Shown in pieces: positions 1-10,000 of a stretch of 64,000 nt of DNA. The stretch spans positions 1-64,000 of the forward strand of contig NW_025777432.1 in NCBI RefSeq assembly GCF_021130785.1, written 5' to 3'. The translations under genes were made by a program, and so were the position numbers. Under the pieces are notes generated by a model. It did not search any database. It was not told where the DNA came from and saw only the letters and a program-made list of their open reading frames with translations. Within the stretch, counting starts at the first letter, position 1. Every line of letters starts with the position of its first letter. The stretch comes from Homalodisca vitripennis (taxonomy: Eukaryota; Arthropoda; Insecta; Hemiptera; Cicadellidae).

Positions 1-691
1 ACGGGATTATTTCTTAAATATTTTTTTTATATTTAAATCACCTCAGATGCCGTAAAAATGCATGCTCAGTGATTGTAATAGCTGGCTGATCGAGCAGGTG
101 AACAATTATATTCAGTGACTGTGCAAATTCACATTATTACTTGTCTGAAACAAAAATGTTTAAAATATGAAGAATAATGACTAAAAAATAAAAAAATCTT
201 TAATATTAAAAATATATGTAATAGTATTGATACTAGATTCTGTTTTTTGATTCTAGATTTGCTATATCATAAATATAGAGAAAATAACTTTCAACGAAAA
301 TTTAAGAAATTTTAAGGATTAACTTTATCTACTCGAGGTTCAAAGTCATGTTTTCATTTGAGTATTTCTAACACATTATTGAATATGTTTTCAACCGCAA
401 TAAGCTTCCACCGTACATTTCCTTTTGAACTGTAAAAGAGTATAAATCTATCTTTCCTCCTTCGTATTAAAACTATAAAAAGTTCAGTCGGATAACTGAA
501 CAAGCGGATATAATATAATATTTTTAATTTTTCTCCACTTTTATTAGGAATAATATAAACATGAATATAAATGATGTGATGAAATTAAGAGCTATCAATT
601 AGAAACAAAAATTCCAACACAATGGCACTCACATATTATTATTATTTTACATTGAAATGAGTAAACAAAAAATTACAAAGTTTTCTCTAAG
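1..691. other. AT-rich flank, no gene seen
   Basis: This stretch lies outside the left end of the Polinton. It is AT-rich, with short open frames only and no recognisable domain, RNA gene or tandem repeat. Confidence 0.6.
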
Positions 692-697
692 AATGCA
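692..697. repeat. Left 6-bp target site duplication of the Polinton
   Basis: AATGCA directly precedes the left terminal inverted repeat. The same six bases directly follow the right one at 12318-12323. Six-base duplications are the known hallmark of Maverick/Polinton insertion. Confidence 0.85.
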
Positions 698-877
698 AGT
701 AGTATACTTTGGCCGTTCCTGGGACAAAGCACCTGAGACCGTTCTGGGACAAACCGTGTGAGACCGAATCTGGGACAGAATTTTTAGAGAGCGACTAAGA
801 GTGTGAGTATGGGTAGTCAGAACCGCGCCGCGCGAATCACCACGCATGTCATTCGCTGTCCCGTCACCGCCACCGCG
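698..877 (+). repeat. Left terminal inverted repeat of the Polinton
   Basis: This 180-bp GC-rich sequence matches the reverse complement of 12138-12317 end to end, with only two single-base length differences. It contains direct sub-repeats of about 25 bp built around CTGGGACA and TGAGACCG. Similarity stops abruptly at 877, which defines the inner edge. Confidence 0.92.
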
Positions 878-998
878 CAGACACCACGCGTTTTTATTTA
901 CCACAATTTTGAGTATGTATGTGTTTGTGATTTATTGATCAGATCTAAATAGACGATGTTGTTTACATGTTTGTTCTGGAGCAGTTGGTTGTTTTGGT
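878..998. other. Short non-coding spacer inside the left Polinton end
   Basis: This spacer lies between the terminal repeat and the end of the penton-like gene. Minus-strand open frames here overlap the terminal repeat and show no domain. Confidence 0.5.
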
Positions 999-1689
999 CT
1001 ACAAGTGTGATTGTGATCTGTTGAATCTTTCGTAAACCGCTCCGAAGAGGTATGTAGTGTTTTTTCTTGAGGTGTGTGATTGAGATATTTTGTAGCCGTG
1101 TGGTACATTAGGGGAAAAGGAGTAGAGGATTGCTGTCTCCAAATGTTTGTAAGAGTGAACATCATGATTGACAAGACTGTTGTTGACAATATTGCAGTGT
1201 ACCTCGATGACATCAACGGCTCTGAGATTCGGTGGATTCGATGCAATTACATTTTCATTTGAGCTGAAGTATGACGATTCTTTTTGTAAGTTTGTTGCAT
1301 CAGATTTTTCAAAACCTAAGAGATCACTAACGGTTTTATCCAAGTAGAATTTAATTGAACAATTAATTGATATTTTGTCACCATCTTTAAACATCTTGAA
1401 ATCGTCAGAATTTATACTAAGATTCAACGATTGTATGTAATCTCTGAAACTCTTTTTAAGTTTTTCAATGGTCCAGTAACCACATTGAAGTATCAGTGGT
1501 TTTGGAATTAAATGTATTTCCAAGTCCCAAAAATAGACTTTTGCATGTTGCAACAAGTTGTATATGTTGTTCTCAGAGTAAAATCCAACAAGAGCCATAT
1601 AATACTCTGCGTTTGGATCCAAGTGGATGGGGTTGTTCTAGATGGAAAGTCAGTACATACTCAGTTCCAGTTAGTTTGAGTAATGGCAT
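999..1689 (-). pseudogene. Penton-like minor capsid protein (broken)
   Basis: The ATG at 1687-1689 opens a short frame, and the main 207-codon frame follows after a shift near 1620-1630. The protein has a segment on crystal-like patterning of Asp-Leu-Glu-Ile, a LLGF motif near its middle and a VPHGYKI segment late. These are the order and motifs I recall for the single-jelly-roll minor capsid proteins of insect Polintons and adintoviruses, which would occupy capsid vertices. It is the last gene of the element before the left terminal repeat. A TATATAAA motif sits 12 nt before the ATG. The final residues look divergent, so the true C-terminus may be lost. The assignment rests on remembered family resemblance and gene order. 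Confidence 0.6.
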
Positions 1690-1700
1690 GGTTGCAGTTT

Positions 1701-1708
1701 TTTATATA
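1701..1708 (-). promoter_or_regulatory. TATATAAA motif 12 nt before the penton-like start
   Basis: On the minus strand the sequence reads GTATATAAAA, then 12 nt, then ATG. The same motif at nearly the same spacing precedes the gene starting at 3054. The distance is too short for a standard Pol II TATA box unless the transcript starts inside the frame. Confidence 0.4.
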
Positions 1709-1728
1709 CTTATAATTCTGTACAAGTT

Positions 1729-2150
1729 TTAGATGAAGTTACTACCATCATGGAAGTCTTCAAAACCTCTTTCCATATATTTTTTATTTCGTTTGTTGAA
1801 TTTTTTCTGCATTATGTATATCTTGCCTTCTAATTCACTCAATTGAACTTTGACAACCACATCATATGGCTCGACTGCTTTGCTCACTTGACCAATTCTC
1901 TGGTGGTTTTTCAGTAGGAAGCTGCCCAATATCCTTTCACCATTTACGGTACTAGTGGGGGCAATCTCGATCGCATTTATTATTTTCTCCGATTTTACCA
2001 AATGCGATTCCAATAATTTCTTGACTTCGGATAAATCTTGTGAGACTTTTGATACATCACTTGCAAGCTCAATTATCTCGTCAGGAGAAGGGTCTGAATT
2101 GGGTTGAGTAGGTATTGATCCAATTTCAATTTCTTCTCCAAATCTGTTGA
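1729..2150 (-). pseudogene. Spike-like coiled-coil protein fragment
   Basis: An open frame runs from about 2150 to a stop at 1729. It has no in-frame ATG near its upstream end, so its start is lost or shared with the frame-shifted protease upstream. The first half has heptad-like hydrophobic spacing (ELASDVSKVSQDLSEVKKLL), predicting a coiled coil. The second half contains a segment of the type QRIGQVSKAVEPYDVVVKVQL, which resembles short shaft repeats of trimeric fibre or spike proteins in related elements. A receptor-binding or spike role is inferred from this and from its place between protease and penton-like genes. Confidence 0.45.
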
Positions 2151-2640
2151 AAATAAAACAAAGGTTTCCATGGATTTTTTATTGTTTCTTATATTACGAA
2201 GAATATGTTCCCAGTCCTCACCAGCTGAATCTCGTCGTGGAACCTCCAGGCACAGATGTCCACAGATAGGAGGATCATCAAACCCCTGAATACGCTCTGA
2301 GTTATAAACCAACCCTTTTGATCCCAAATACCTGACTACTTCTATTGGGAGGATTGACATCGCCATATGAATCAAAATAGAATTTCTTTTCCCCACGTTT
2401 CACATAACACGTCCAGTGAGTACCACCAGATGAAAGGTCACCAAGATTTACAATACCACGTTCAATATTTGTAGGTTTGTCTGGAAGTAACTGTCGCATG
2501 AAAACACCTCTAAACTCATTAATGTTTAATATACCTGCTAATTTTTCTATTTCACCAAGAGACAGCGGGAAGATCTTTTTTTATTCACAGACAACAATGC
2601 ATCAAGCTTCCGACCAATACGTCGTTTCAACCCTCTACCC
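2073..2640 (-). pseudogene. Adenain-like maturation cysteine protease (frameshifted)
   Basis: Proteases of this family (peptidase family C5, clan CE) cleave capsid proteins in Polintons and adenoviruses. The frame ending at 2302 contains GGTHWTCYV, with the catalytic His at residue 28 of the 65-codon piece, and FDSYG with the likely acidic residue. The overlapping frame ending at 2073 supplies PPICGHLCLE, with the nucleophile Cys and its second Cys. The two halves are separated by a frameshift near 2300-2340. Upstream, a conserved-looking FRGVF segment lies in the same frame as the His piece. Frame use near 2575-2640 suggests that the protease was continuous with the small capsid protein at 2635-3054, with compensating shifts between them. 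Confidence 0.75.
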
Positions 2641-3054
2641 GTAGGGTACTTTTTCAATAATGGTGTCCAACTCCTCATCGACTAAACTCTTTAACCAAGG
2701 TATAAATTTTTCTCTCAGTAAAGGAGCCAACTTTCTTCTTATTAATGGAGAGATGAAGCGTTTACCTCCAGGAACTGACGAATCCACCATTTCCATAATT
2801 TCCTTCAAAAACCCTCCTTGTTTATTAGATACGAGTTGGTTGTAACTTAGAAGCAATTGTAAACCTTCTTTGTTCTTAACAGCTCTAGAAACGGCTTTGT
2901 GTTGCTCTCCAGAAAGAAGTATACAATCACTTCCGTGAGACAGCTGTTCATTAGATAATCTGGTTACTGTAGGTTTCCGTCTTTTGTACGCAGTACAAAG
3001 CTTACGTTTTTGAGCTTCGGATAGCCGAACTGTATAATTATACTGACTTTCCAT
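2635..3054 (-). CDS. Small basic capsid-associated protein, N-terminal part of a protease-fused ORF
   Basis: This 139-codon frame starts at the ATG at 3052-3054. The N-terminus reads like the VKL(S/T)xxQKxKL family of small proteins found beside the protease in insect Polintons: a basic helix, then segments with LLLS and GGFLKEIM. These are usually read as minor capsid or pX/pVI-like proteins. The frame closes with TAG at 2635, but an alternative frame just downstream continues as a basic GRGLKRRIGRKL stretch into the protease. The original product may therefore have been one polyprotein. No membrane segment or enzyme motif is visible. Confidence 0.5.
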   Translation of the reverse strand: MESQYNYTVRLSEAQKRKLCTAYKRRKPTVTRLSNEQLSHGSDCILLSGEQHKAVSRAVKNKEGLQLLLSYNQLVSNKQGGFLKEIMEMVDSSVPGGKRFISPLIRRKLAPLLREKFIPWLKSLVDEELDTIIEKVPYG

Positions 3055-3066
3055 TCTATACGCTTT

Positions 3067-3074
3067 CTTATATA
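3067..3074 (-). promoter_or_regulatory. TATATAAG motif 12-13 nt before the 3054 start
   Basis: The minus strand reads GTATATAAGA, followed by a short gap and ATG. It matches the motif and spacing at 1701-1708 and the TATATAAG at 4461-4468. Confidence 0.4.
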
Positions 3075-3184
3075 CAAAAACACTGACATGAAAACAATAA
3101 TTGCCCCTACTAATGAAAAAAATAAATCATTTTTATTTTACTTTTTTTGTTTTTTTTGTTTGTTTGTTTTTTTTTAATTTGTTT

Positions 3185-4421
3185 TTACAGGAATTTGATT
3201 ATGTTTCGAGTAATGTCATATGAGAAATGTGCCTCAGATACAACGACAACATATGCTGTGGTGCCGCTGCTCCCCTGTGGAGATGCAATAGCTTTTACAA
3301 AATCTAATTCAATCTGAATATCACTTCGAGATCTGTCTGTTGTTGGTTAATGTAGATTTGTGTCAATTACAACCAAAGGTGAGTTATCAATAAATTCTTT
3401 CAGGTTTACTAACACGTTATTGTCTCCGAAATGTATTTTTTGGAACCCTAGGTACTGATCGTACATGATCCTGTATATACCATTAGTAATATCAAAATTC
3501 TGCAATTCCTGAGGGTACCTTTCTCCATTAATTTTCACAGACACATTTTTGATGTTGCAGCTATCAAATCTACTAGGATCTTTTGCCTGAGTGATTGTTC
3601 TGTTTGTGTGAAGTGCGATTATAACAAATCTAGGATTGTACACATTTCTGTACACACTTGTAATATCGAAGCGGAACGATGAACAGAACATCCCTCTTTG
3701 TCGATGCATTGCCATTGAAAGAAGTTGTAGACTAAAGCATCCTTGTCACTCAAATGTTTCAAACCATCAATTAACTGGATTTTGGAAGTGCTGGTATAAT
3801 CGACTATGGGGACTCGTAACACAAAACGACTCTATCACAATTTTCCCATCGCCAGGATCCGTTGCTGTGGACCCTGCCCCTTTCCAGTGAACCAACGCAT
3901 TATTATCTTCATTCCTAGTAAATGTGATTTAAAACCCTCCCTTGTACATCGGGTAACGTAGGTGGTCAAAGAACCCTAATCCTAAATGCCCAAGTGTATC
4001 GAGTGCCTCAAACCTCCCACCTCCTGTAAATGATGATGAGAAACCACTACTTGAGAGTGTTTGTTTTTCAGTGTTACTGTAACTAACAATCCCCTTTATA
4101 GTGCTGGTGATGCCGGGGAATTCTACTGTGTCGATCAATGTATTGTGTTTCCTTGGCTCTAATCTTGAAAACAAGAAGGCCGCGAAGTTGTCTACCAGTT
4201 TGACGGTAGAGTTAGTTTGATAATCAGATCCATCAGATTTTTGCACATACTTTCCTTGAATGTGGTACATTATGCGTGAATCATAAAATGCGTCTCCATG
4301 ATTCAGTTTGAATGTTGTATTGTTGTTGGGTGCATTGAAGTTGAGCTCTGAAACTGGCATTGCAGTTCTATACTCACTTCTTGCTATACTGCTCGAAAAT
4401 TCAATATACAGTTTCTCCATC
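3185..4421 (-). pseudogene. Double-jelly-roll-type major capsid protein (broken)
   Basis: The likely start is the ATG at 4419-4421, preferred over an upstream GTG. Family-typical pieces occur in order: an N-terminal SELNFNAPNNNT segment, then NFAAFLF followed by a PGITSTIKGIVSYS segment. The C-terminal half contains RNVYNPRFVIIALHTNR and SPLVVIDTNLH and continues to a stop at 3185-3187. I recall this arrangement from major capsid proteins of insect and hydra Polintons and adintoviruses. The reading is interrupted by an in-frame stop at 3929-3931, a frameshift near 3825-3835, a return shift near 3650-3715 and an in-frame stop at 3347-3349. It cannot yield a full capsid protein as it stands. 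Confidence 0.72.
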
Positions 4422-4460
4422 ACTGGTTTTACCACTGATCACTGTTCTAATATATCCTCT

Positions 4461-4468
4461 CTTATATA
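4461..4468 (-). promoter_or_regulatory. TATA-like motif upstream of the major capsid gene
   Basis: TATATAAG on the minus strand lies about 40 nt before the capsid ATG, inside the 100-bp gap between the phospholipase stop and the capsid start. Spacing fits a conventional TATA box with a very short leader. Confidence 0.45.
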
Positions 4469-4524
4469 TAGGGTAAAAAATATTTGCTTTCATTGCTTTA
4501 TATATCTGATGGGTAGATACATCC

Positions 4525-4830
4525 TCAAGTTCCTAACCCCATACCGAGTTTACGTTTCAACCACATTCCTCCTGTTGTTGCTAGGCCGACCATACGCTAA
4601 TTCAAGTCAGCATCATCTGAGGTAACCCTCTCCCAAGCTTTCTTTTGTAATATTTTGTCCGCCTCCCACCTGTCTTCTGTGCTTTTATGATACCTATACC
4701 ATATATCATGCTTCTTACAAGCTTCATCGAGGGGGTTAACTCCCTTATCTCTCCTAGCAAGTCTCTTGTCAAGCTGGGTGCCGGGTCCACAGTAGTTGTA
4801 CGTATCAAGATTCCAGTTTTTTGGGCGCAT
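4525..4830 (-). pseudogene. Parvovirus-type phospholipase A2 domain (broken)
   Basis: The 77-codon frame ending at 4597 holds the calcium-loop motif YCGPGT (residues 13-18) and the catalytic pair in DEACKKHD (His41, Asp42). This is the compact PLA2 fold known from parvovirus VP1 and from some adintoviruses and Polintons, where it helps particles leave endosomes. An in-frame TAG at 4597-4599 interrupts it. The same frame then continues with a basic, glycine-rich tail (KRKLGMGLG) to a stop at 4525-4527. The preceding frame, continuous with the DUF8207-like gene, ends in a KLPFELH segment that commonly precedes this domain. A frameshift near 4815-4830 therefore separates parts of what was probably one protein. 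Confidence 0.75.
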
Positions 4831-6013
4831 GTAACTCGAATGGTAACTTGTTAATGATGTCGTTCAAAAGCCCTTTACCTTCTATAACATGTTCAGGCAA
4901 AACAGACAAACATCTGACTAGGTACTTCAACCCTTTAGGTGTAGCAATTAGGTCTTCCATTTCATCCTGAAGGAAATCATTCACAGACAGTTTTTCATTA
5001 TGAAAGTTGTTGTTCCCAGCTTCTTTCTGAGCTTGAATGTTGTGTAACCTGTCAATTAGGTCTTTGAAGTTCTTTATTTACCTATATTCGACCGGACTTT
5101 CATTGTAAACCTTTAACCCGGAACAAATTGTTGCCACTTTTCCATTCACCAACTCATCCGAAATAGGTTTTATGATATGTTTCCACTTTAGTCCTTGACT
5201 TGATTTGGGACGACTACTTTTGGGATTGTTTCTTTGGAAAAGCGAGTTTGTCCTCACCAATATGTCCTTGTAAGAGTTCCAGTCTTCATCGGTGTACAGA
5301 TCCTTCTCTACTATATTGGTTTTCGTCAACAATCTCCAAAGACCCTCAGTCCCTTTGTATTTCTTTTGAGAGCTGACTAATATAATGTCATCATAATCAA
5401 ATGTAATCGGTTCGGAACCGATCATCGGCTGCTCTAGATTTTCATCGTACCAAATACCAAACTGTATGTCGTTGGATTTTGGAAGGTATCGGGCTCCTAG
5501 AGAACAAAGTGTTACTACTTTAGAATCCATCAACTGTTTTATCGATTGCTCTTGAGGTTGTACTTCTGGATCATCATCGTAATCTACATCCTCAAACGTT
5601 CGACGATCTGATGCTTGAGGCTGAAATCTTACCAACTGTTTCATACGGTTTTGACTACGTATCTTTTGTGTTTCCAATTCTCTATGTTGTTGTTCCTTAA
5701 TGGCTCTGGTGATTGGTTCGTACTTTTTCTCATTTTCACGAACATCTTCTAACTCTGAAATGGGTCTGAGCAAACTCACTTTGAATTTCCGGTTTAACTC
5801 ATACAACTTGCTAGCTTTAGAAACAGTGAGCGGTCGATCATGTGTTATTGATATGTTACGATTGGCAGACGTCTCATTAGCATTTGATGATATAGTATTT
5901 TGGTTTGAGAAGTTTTTTAATTCATCCTGTTCAGCAAGTTTGAACATTGCAGCCAAGACACTCTGAATTTTTTCAAGTCGCCTTGCTTCTTTTGCATCTA
6001 GTTTATTCGCCAT
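4815..6013 (-). pseudogene. DUF8207-like protein, probably fused to the PLA2 domain
   Basis: The ATG at 6011-6013 opens a 311-codon frame. The N-terminal 150 residues are charged, rich in Lys, Glu and Gln, with a lysine-rich N-terminal helix. Residues from about 165 to 300 hold the conserved core, including a GLWRLLT segment, YTDEDWNSYKDILVRTNS and a basic KSSQGLKWKHIIKPI stretch. I recall this as the DUF8207 family, common in insect Polinton-like loci and of unknown function. An in-frame TAA at 5078-5080 interrupts the gene. The same frame then continues for about 85 more codons (a NFKDLIDRLHNIQAQKEAGN segment onward) to the frameshift before the PLA2 domain. Confidence 0.65.
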
Positions 6014-6064
6014 GTTGTATACTTACAGTAATAGATGCAGAGTTATTCTTCAAATCTTTCAAGT

Positions 6065-6345
6065 CACGTTTACACTGGAACGTCAAATCACGTTTAGAGA
6101 ACGTCAAAATACGTTTAGACGACGTCAAATTACGTTTAGAGAACGTCAAATTACGTTTAGAGAACGTCAAATTACGTTTAGAGAACGTCGAATTAAGTTT
6201 AGAGAACGTCAAATTACGTTTAGAGAACGTCGAATTACGTTTAGAGAACGTCAAATTACGTTTATATAACGCCAAATTACGTTTAGAGAACGTCAAATTA
6301 CGTTTAGAGAACGTCAAATTACGTTTACACTGGAACGTCAAATCA
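6065..6345. repeat. 21-bp palindromic tandem repeat array inside the Polinton
   Basis: About twelve copies of a 21-bp unit with core AACGTCAAATTACGTT lie head to tail between the ATPase gene and the start of the DUF8207-like gene. Each core is an imperfect palindrome, with AACGT and ACGTT arms flanking six bases. The array is bracketed by matching edge copies that contain ACACTGGAACGTCAAATCACG. Because 21 is divisible by three, long frames cross it (a KRNLTFS-type heptapeptide repeat), but these look like by-products. A replication origin, enhancer or recombination site is possible. Confidence 0.85.
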
Positions 6346-6374
6346 CGTTTGCTGTAACGTTGTACAACGAAGTA

Positions 6375-7052
6375 TTACTCAACTCTTAGTTTCCTTTTTA
6401 AATTGCACATGTATTTCCTTTTTTGTAGTTTAGCTGTTGTATTAATAGATAAGAATCCATGAGGTGTTTTCCAGCACTCAAAACAGAGAGCCTCAAATTG
6501 GTTGAAAGTCATGTCAGAACCTACAAAGTCCTGGAACACTCTCTTTGTATAGTACTTGTTCATTGTAAACAGACACAACAGATTAACATTGTTTCGTATG
6601 ACCTGTATATCAACCCGACCATAGCTCTGACTCAGGTAGACACAAGAAATCCCTTTATAACGTCCTCTAATGAAATAGTCTTTGATTTTAGTTTACTCTT
6701 CTAGGAGGCAGTCATCGAATATCACAAGTAAGTTTGGTTTGCAGTCATCGATAGAAATGAGATCTTGACAGGACGAATAGAAAAACGCTATGTGTCTTCT
6801 AAGGTTTTTTTCTAATGTACTGTATTGTTCACGCAGATCTACATATGCAGGTTGTTCTATTGAACGACTAAACACGTATAGATTCTTGAACGGAACTCCA
6901 TCTTTGTTGTAAATGAAATTCAATAACAAGTTCGTTTTACCACTCAGAGACGGTCCTACAATAAGACACCGTAACGGTCTAGGTAAAAATTTGTCTTCGA
7001 ATTTCTCTCTGCAATAAACTTGAATTTCCATAGTATGTTCTCTTACATACAT
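6375..7052 (-). pseudogene. Packaging-type ATPase (A32/FtsK-HerA-like) with one internal stop
   Basis: The frame starts at 7052, eight bases after the polymerase stop. It contains Walker A GPSLSGKT (residues 33-40) and a Walker B-like LLVIFDDC (residues 108-115). An in-frame TAA at 6693-6695 interrupts it. The same frame then continues to 6375 with the segment GISCVYLSQSYGRVDIQVIRNNVNL, which matches the sensor region of these ATPases. Total length of about 225 codons is normal for Polinton and adintovirus ATPases that drive DNA into capsids. Position directly downstream of the polymerase suggests co-expression. A second ATG, eight codons in, is an alternative start. Confidence 0.8.
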
Positions 7053-7059
7053 TTACAAT

Positions 7060-10000
7060 TTAACAGTTTTCGCATATTCTATGATGACCCCATGCTAGGG
7101 TTCGGATATTGTCTTCGAATACGAAACGCTTGTCGTCCTTTGATGACAGTAACATTTTATGGTGTTCTACGCTATAGAGATTGTGTGCTTGACTCCGAAT
7201 TGTATTCATCGTTTTGTAGTGCTCGATGTTACTAAACAAACAGTCTTTATAGTTGCTAAAGGTAATTTCATTTTCAACTACAGCTTTTTTCACACCCTTA
7301 AACCTCTTTATGAAATGGTTGTCTTCTATATTGCTCGCATACATCTTGGATCGTAGTCCTACAAACTCTCGCATGATTCGACCATTAAGTTCATCTTTCA
7401 TTTTACCCAGAACTTTTTTGTTTACGTGGGGAAGCCCATATTGGTTGGGGTTGCGGTAGTCACTTGTATCAAATAATCCAATTAAATGTTTCATGTCTTC
7501 ATAGAAGTTTTTTGTTTTGATGTCATATATCAGGGAATCGGTATCGGTGTACACCATTTTTATGTTAGATCCATACTTCTCTTTCATTACATTGTAGTGG
7601 AAATCATACAAAAGTGTCTTTGATATGTCTAGAATACTCATACCTACGTAAATAGGTTTATTTAACAAAAGTTTTTTCTTACTGAAATGCACAGCAACTA
7701 GGTTTTCTGTAAAGATGGTTCGACTCTTAAAGTTCGGTTTGCTAACGCATCTTTCCACTAATTTGGATTTAGTACCCAAACGAATGTCCACACGATTTCT
7801 CATATTTTCCATAGTTTTTCCAAAAACTAGTTATTAGTTTGAAAAAGTCTTTCTCAAAATCATTTTTCGCCTTTGTACGCTCCATGGTATTCAGATTAAT
7901 GTACGGTTGCAACCAATTGCTTTGATTGAAACTAAGAACTCTATGAACATGTTTTAGTTTCATACCCAGACTCAAATAAAGCTTTAAATTTTTGTAGTGT
8001 ACAACATACTTTTCTTTGCTGTAGAGAGTTGTCAGAAGCTTTGCCATTTTCGATCCTGGTGGGACTCTACGTTCTGGAGCGAGAGGTAGATCAGAGTGTA
8101 CGTCGTGTAGTTCTTCAGGATATCCCAAATCAACTTCTAATATGTAGCCTGTTGATGAATCGTCACTAACTTTGATTACATCGATGTCTGTACTGCTCCA
8201 CTGAAAGTTTGCATATGGTAGTTTTACAGACATTGCCCACCCATACAGATTGTTTGCATCCAAGTACATGAGGTAATTGTTTGGTTTCGATTTGTCGTAG
8301 TCTTTCATGTAGGGATTGTTTGCCTTCGCATATCGATGAGAACACTGTGAAATACCATCACGAATACCCTTTTCAACCATGAGTACCATATCGATGTCAG
8401 TCAATAGGGACAGTTCGACTTTTGTAATTTTTAGCATTGCGTTCCAAGCCAACCCAGGTGCTGTGAAATACCATGCAGGATCTAATTTGTATGTATTCAG
8501 ACATACACCTCTGAAGTTTTCCATAACATCTGCAAGCAGCAAGACATCGGTTTCGTTATATAGCATTGTATATTCTTTCATGTTCTGAATGTTAAAGGCG
8601 GTCCATACATCGCACGCATGTTTGTAATCTTTATTTGTTATGTGTTGTTTATTCAGTCTATTGTAAAATTCTTCTTGACTAGGTAGTGATGTTTCACTAT
8701 GTTTTTCTATACTGTCCATGTAGTCTTAAGGGTACACTCCTTTTCGTAGCAATAAATTGAGGTCCTTACCACTGTAATATGTTGAGATGTGTTTGAATTG
8801 AGATCAAGTCAGATTCTTTGCCAACCTATCGAGACTTTGTGACGTGAACTTGAATGAAACGATGAATCGTAGTTCAATTCCACCTTCCACACTGACCGTA
8901 AAGGAAATGTACCGCTCCTCGTTGTTGGGTATCAATGATATGCGATTTTTGAACTTACCAAACTCTTTAATGAATAGGTGAGTGTCGTAACCTGCTAAAT
9001 TATGAATGAAAACAGGAATGAACCTAGGTTTTTTGAAATTGATGTTACACTTGTTGTGAGCTGCTCCTCTAAACAAACCCGTCAAATGGTTATGGTCTCT
9101 AACACGATCATCACCAAGATAATTTCCACAGATATAACACGTAGTAGTAGATTCAAACACTTCCTGTTGCTCTTTTGTCATCAAATGCATGGGGACTATT
9201 GCTTCACTCTTGTAAAGTACATTAGTCCTTATCGACTCCTCAATCAATGATTTTACAAATACATGTGCAGCATCGTCTCCAAAGTATTTAATCGATGGTT
9301 TGGAAAAGCCGTCCTCTGACACCCCATACATACAGAAGGAAATGGCATTATGTTTCTGATATTTAATAGTGAACGACTGATGATTACCATTACAATCCAC
9401 TTTACATGGTTGACATGTTGAAATAGGTGCTAGACAGCATTAAAAGTCTGCGTAATACACAAAGGGCACTCTCATTGAGCAATTGAAATCTTTAAATCTA
9501 ATTACAGTTCCTGGCTCTGGTAGTTCCAATTTCACAGCATCGTGTGTTACAGTCTTCTCTATGCTTGATGAGTAAATCCTCTCTCGTAAAGTGTTGCAAA
9601 CACCTATTGCATATCCACATCTTATGTCTATTTCGTGAGATCTGTGAACTAACCAAACGGGACATATCTTTGATCCAGCAGTCGTGATTGTTTGTTTATT
9701 CTCTGATAAACAGTAGATTAACATGTTTTTCCATCTCGTTATCAGTTATTCTCAGCGGGAATATATCGAACTTGCCATCATAAGCATAGATATTAACAGA
9801 AATTCCACTACGTCTTTCAAACTTTACTATATCATCAAGTTTCATGGGGCATTCGCACGTTGCTAGTGCATGAAGCAGCTCTCGTTTGAAAGGTTCGTAA
9901 TTGCTGATTCTTTCTGGATGAACCTTAACTGGATGTAAAGCTGCCAGAATAGACCACATAAAACATTTCTGATCTTCGTTTTTTACATTAATAACAGCCT

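Noticed and set aside
1080..1732. Plus-strand frames opposite the penton-like gene
   Set aside because: The minus-strand frame carries family motifs; the plus-strand frames are shadows.
6003..6357. Frames on both strands with heptapeptide repeats (KRNLTFS, RLENVKL) across the 21-bp array
   Set aside because: The unit is divisible by three and frames are open on both strands, so the array explains them.
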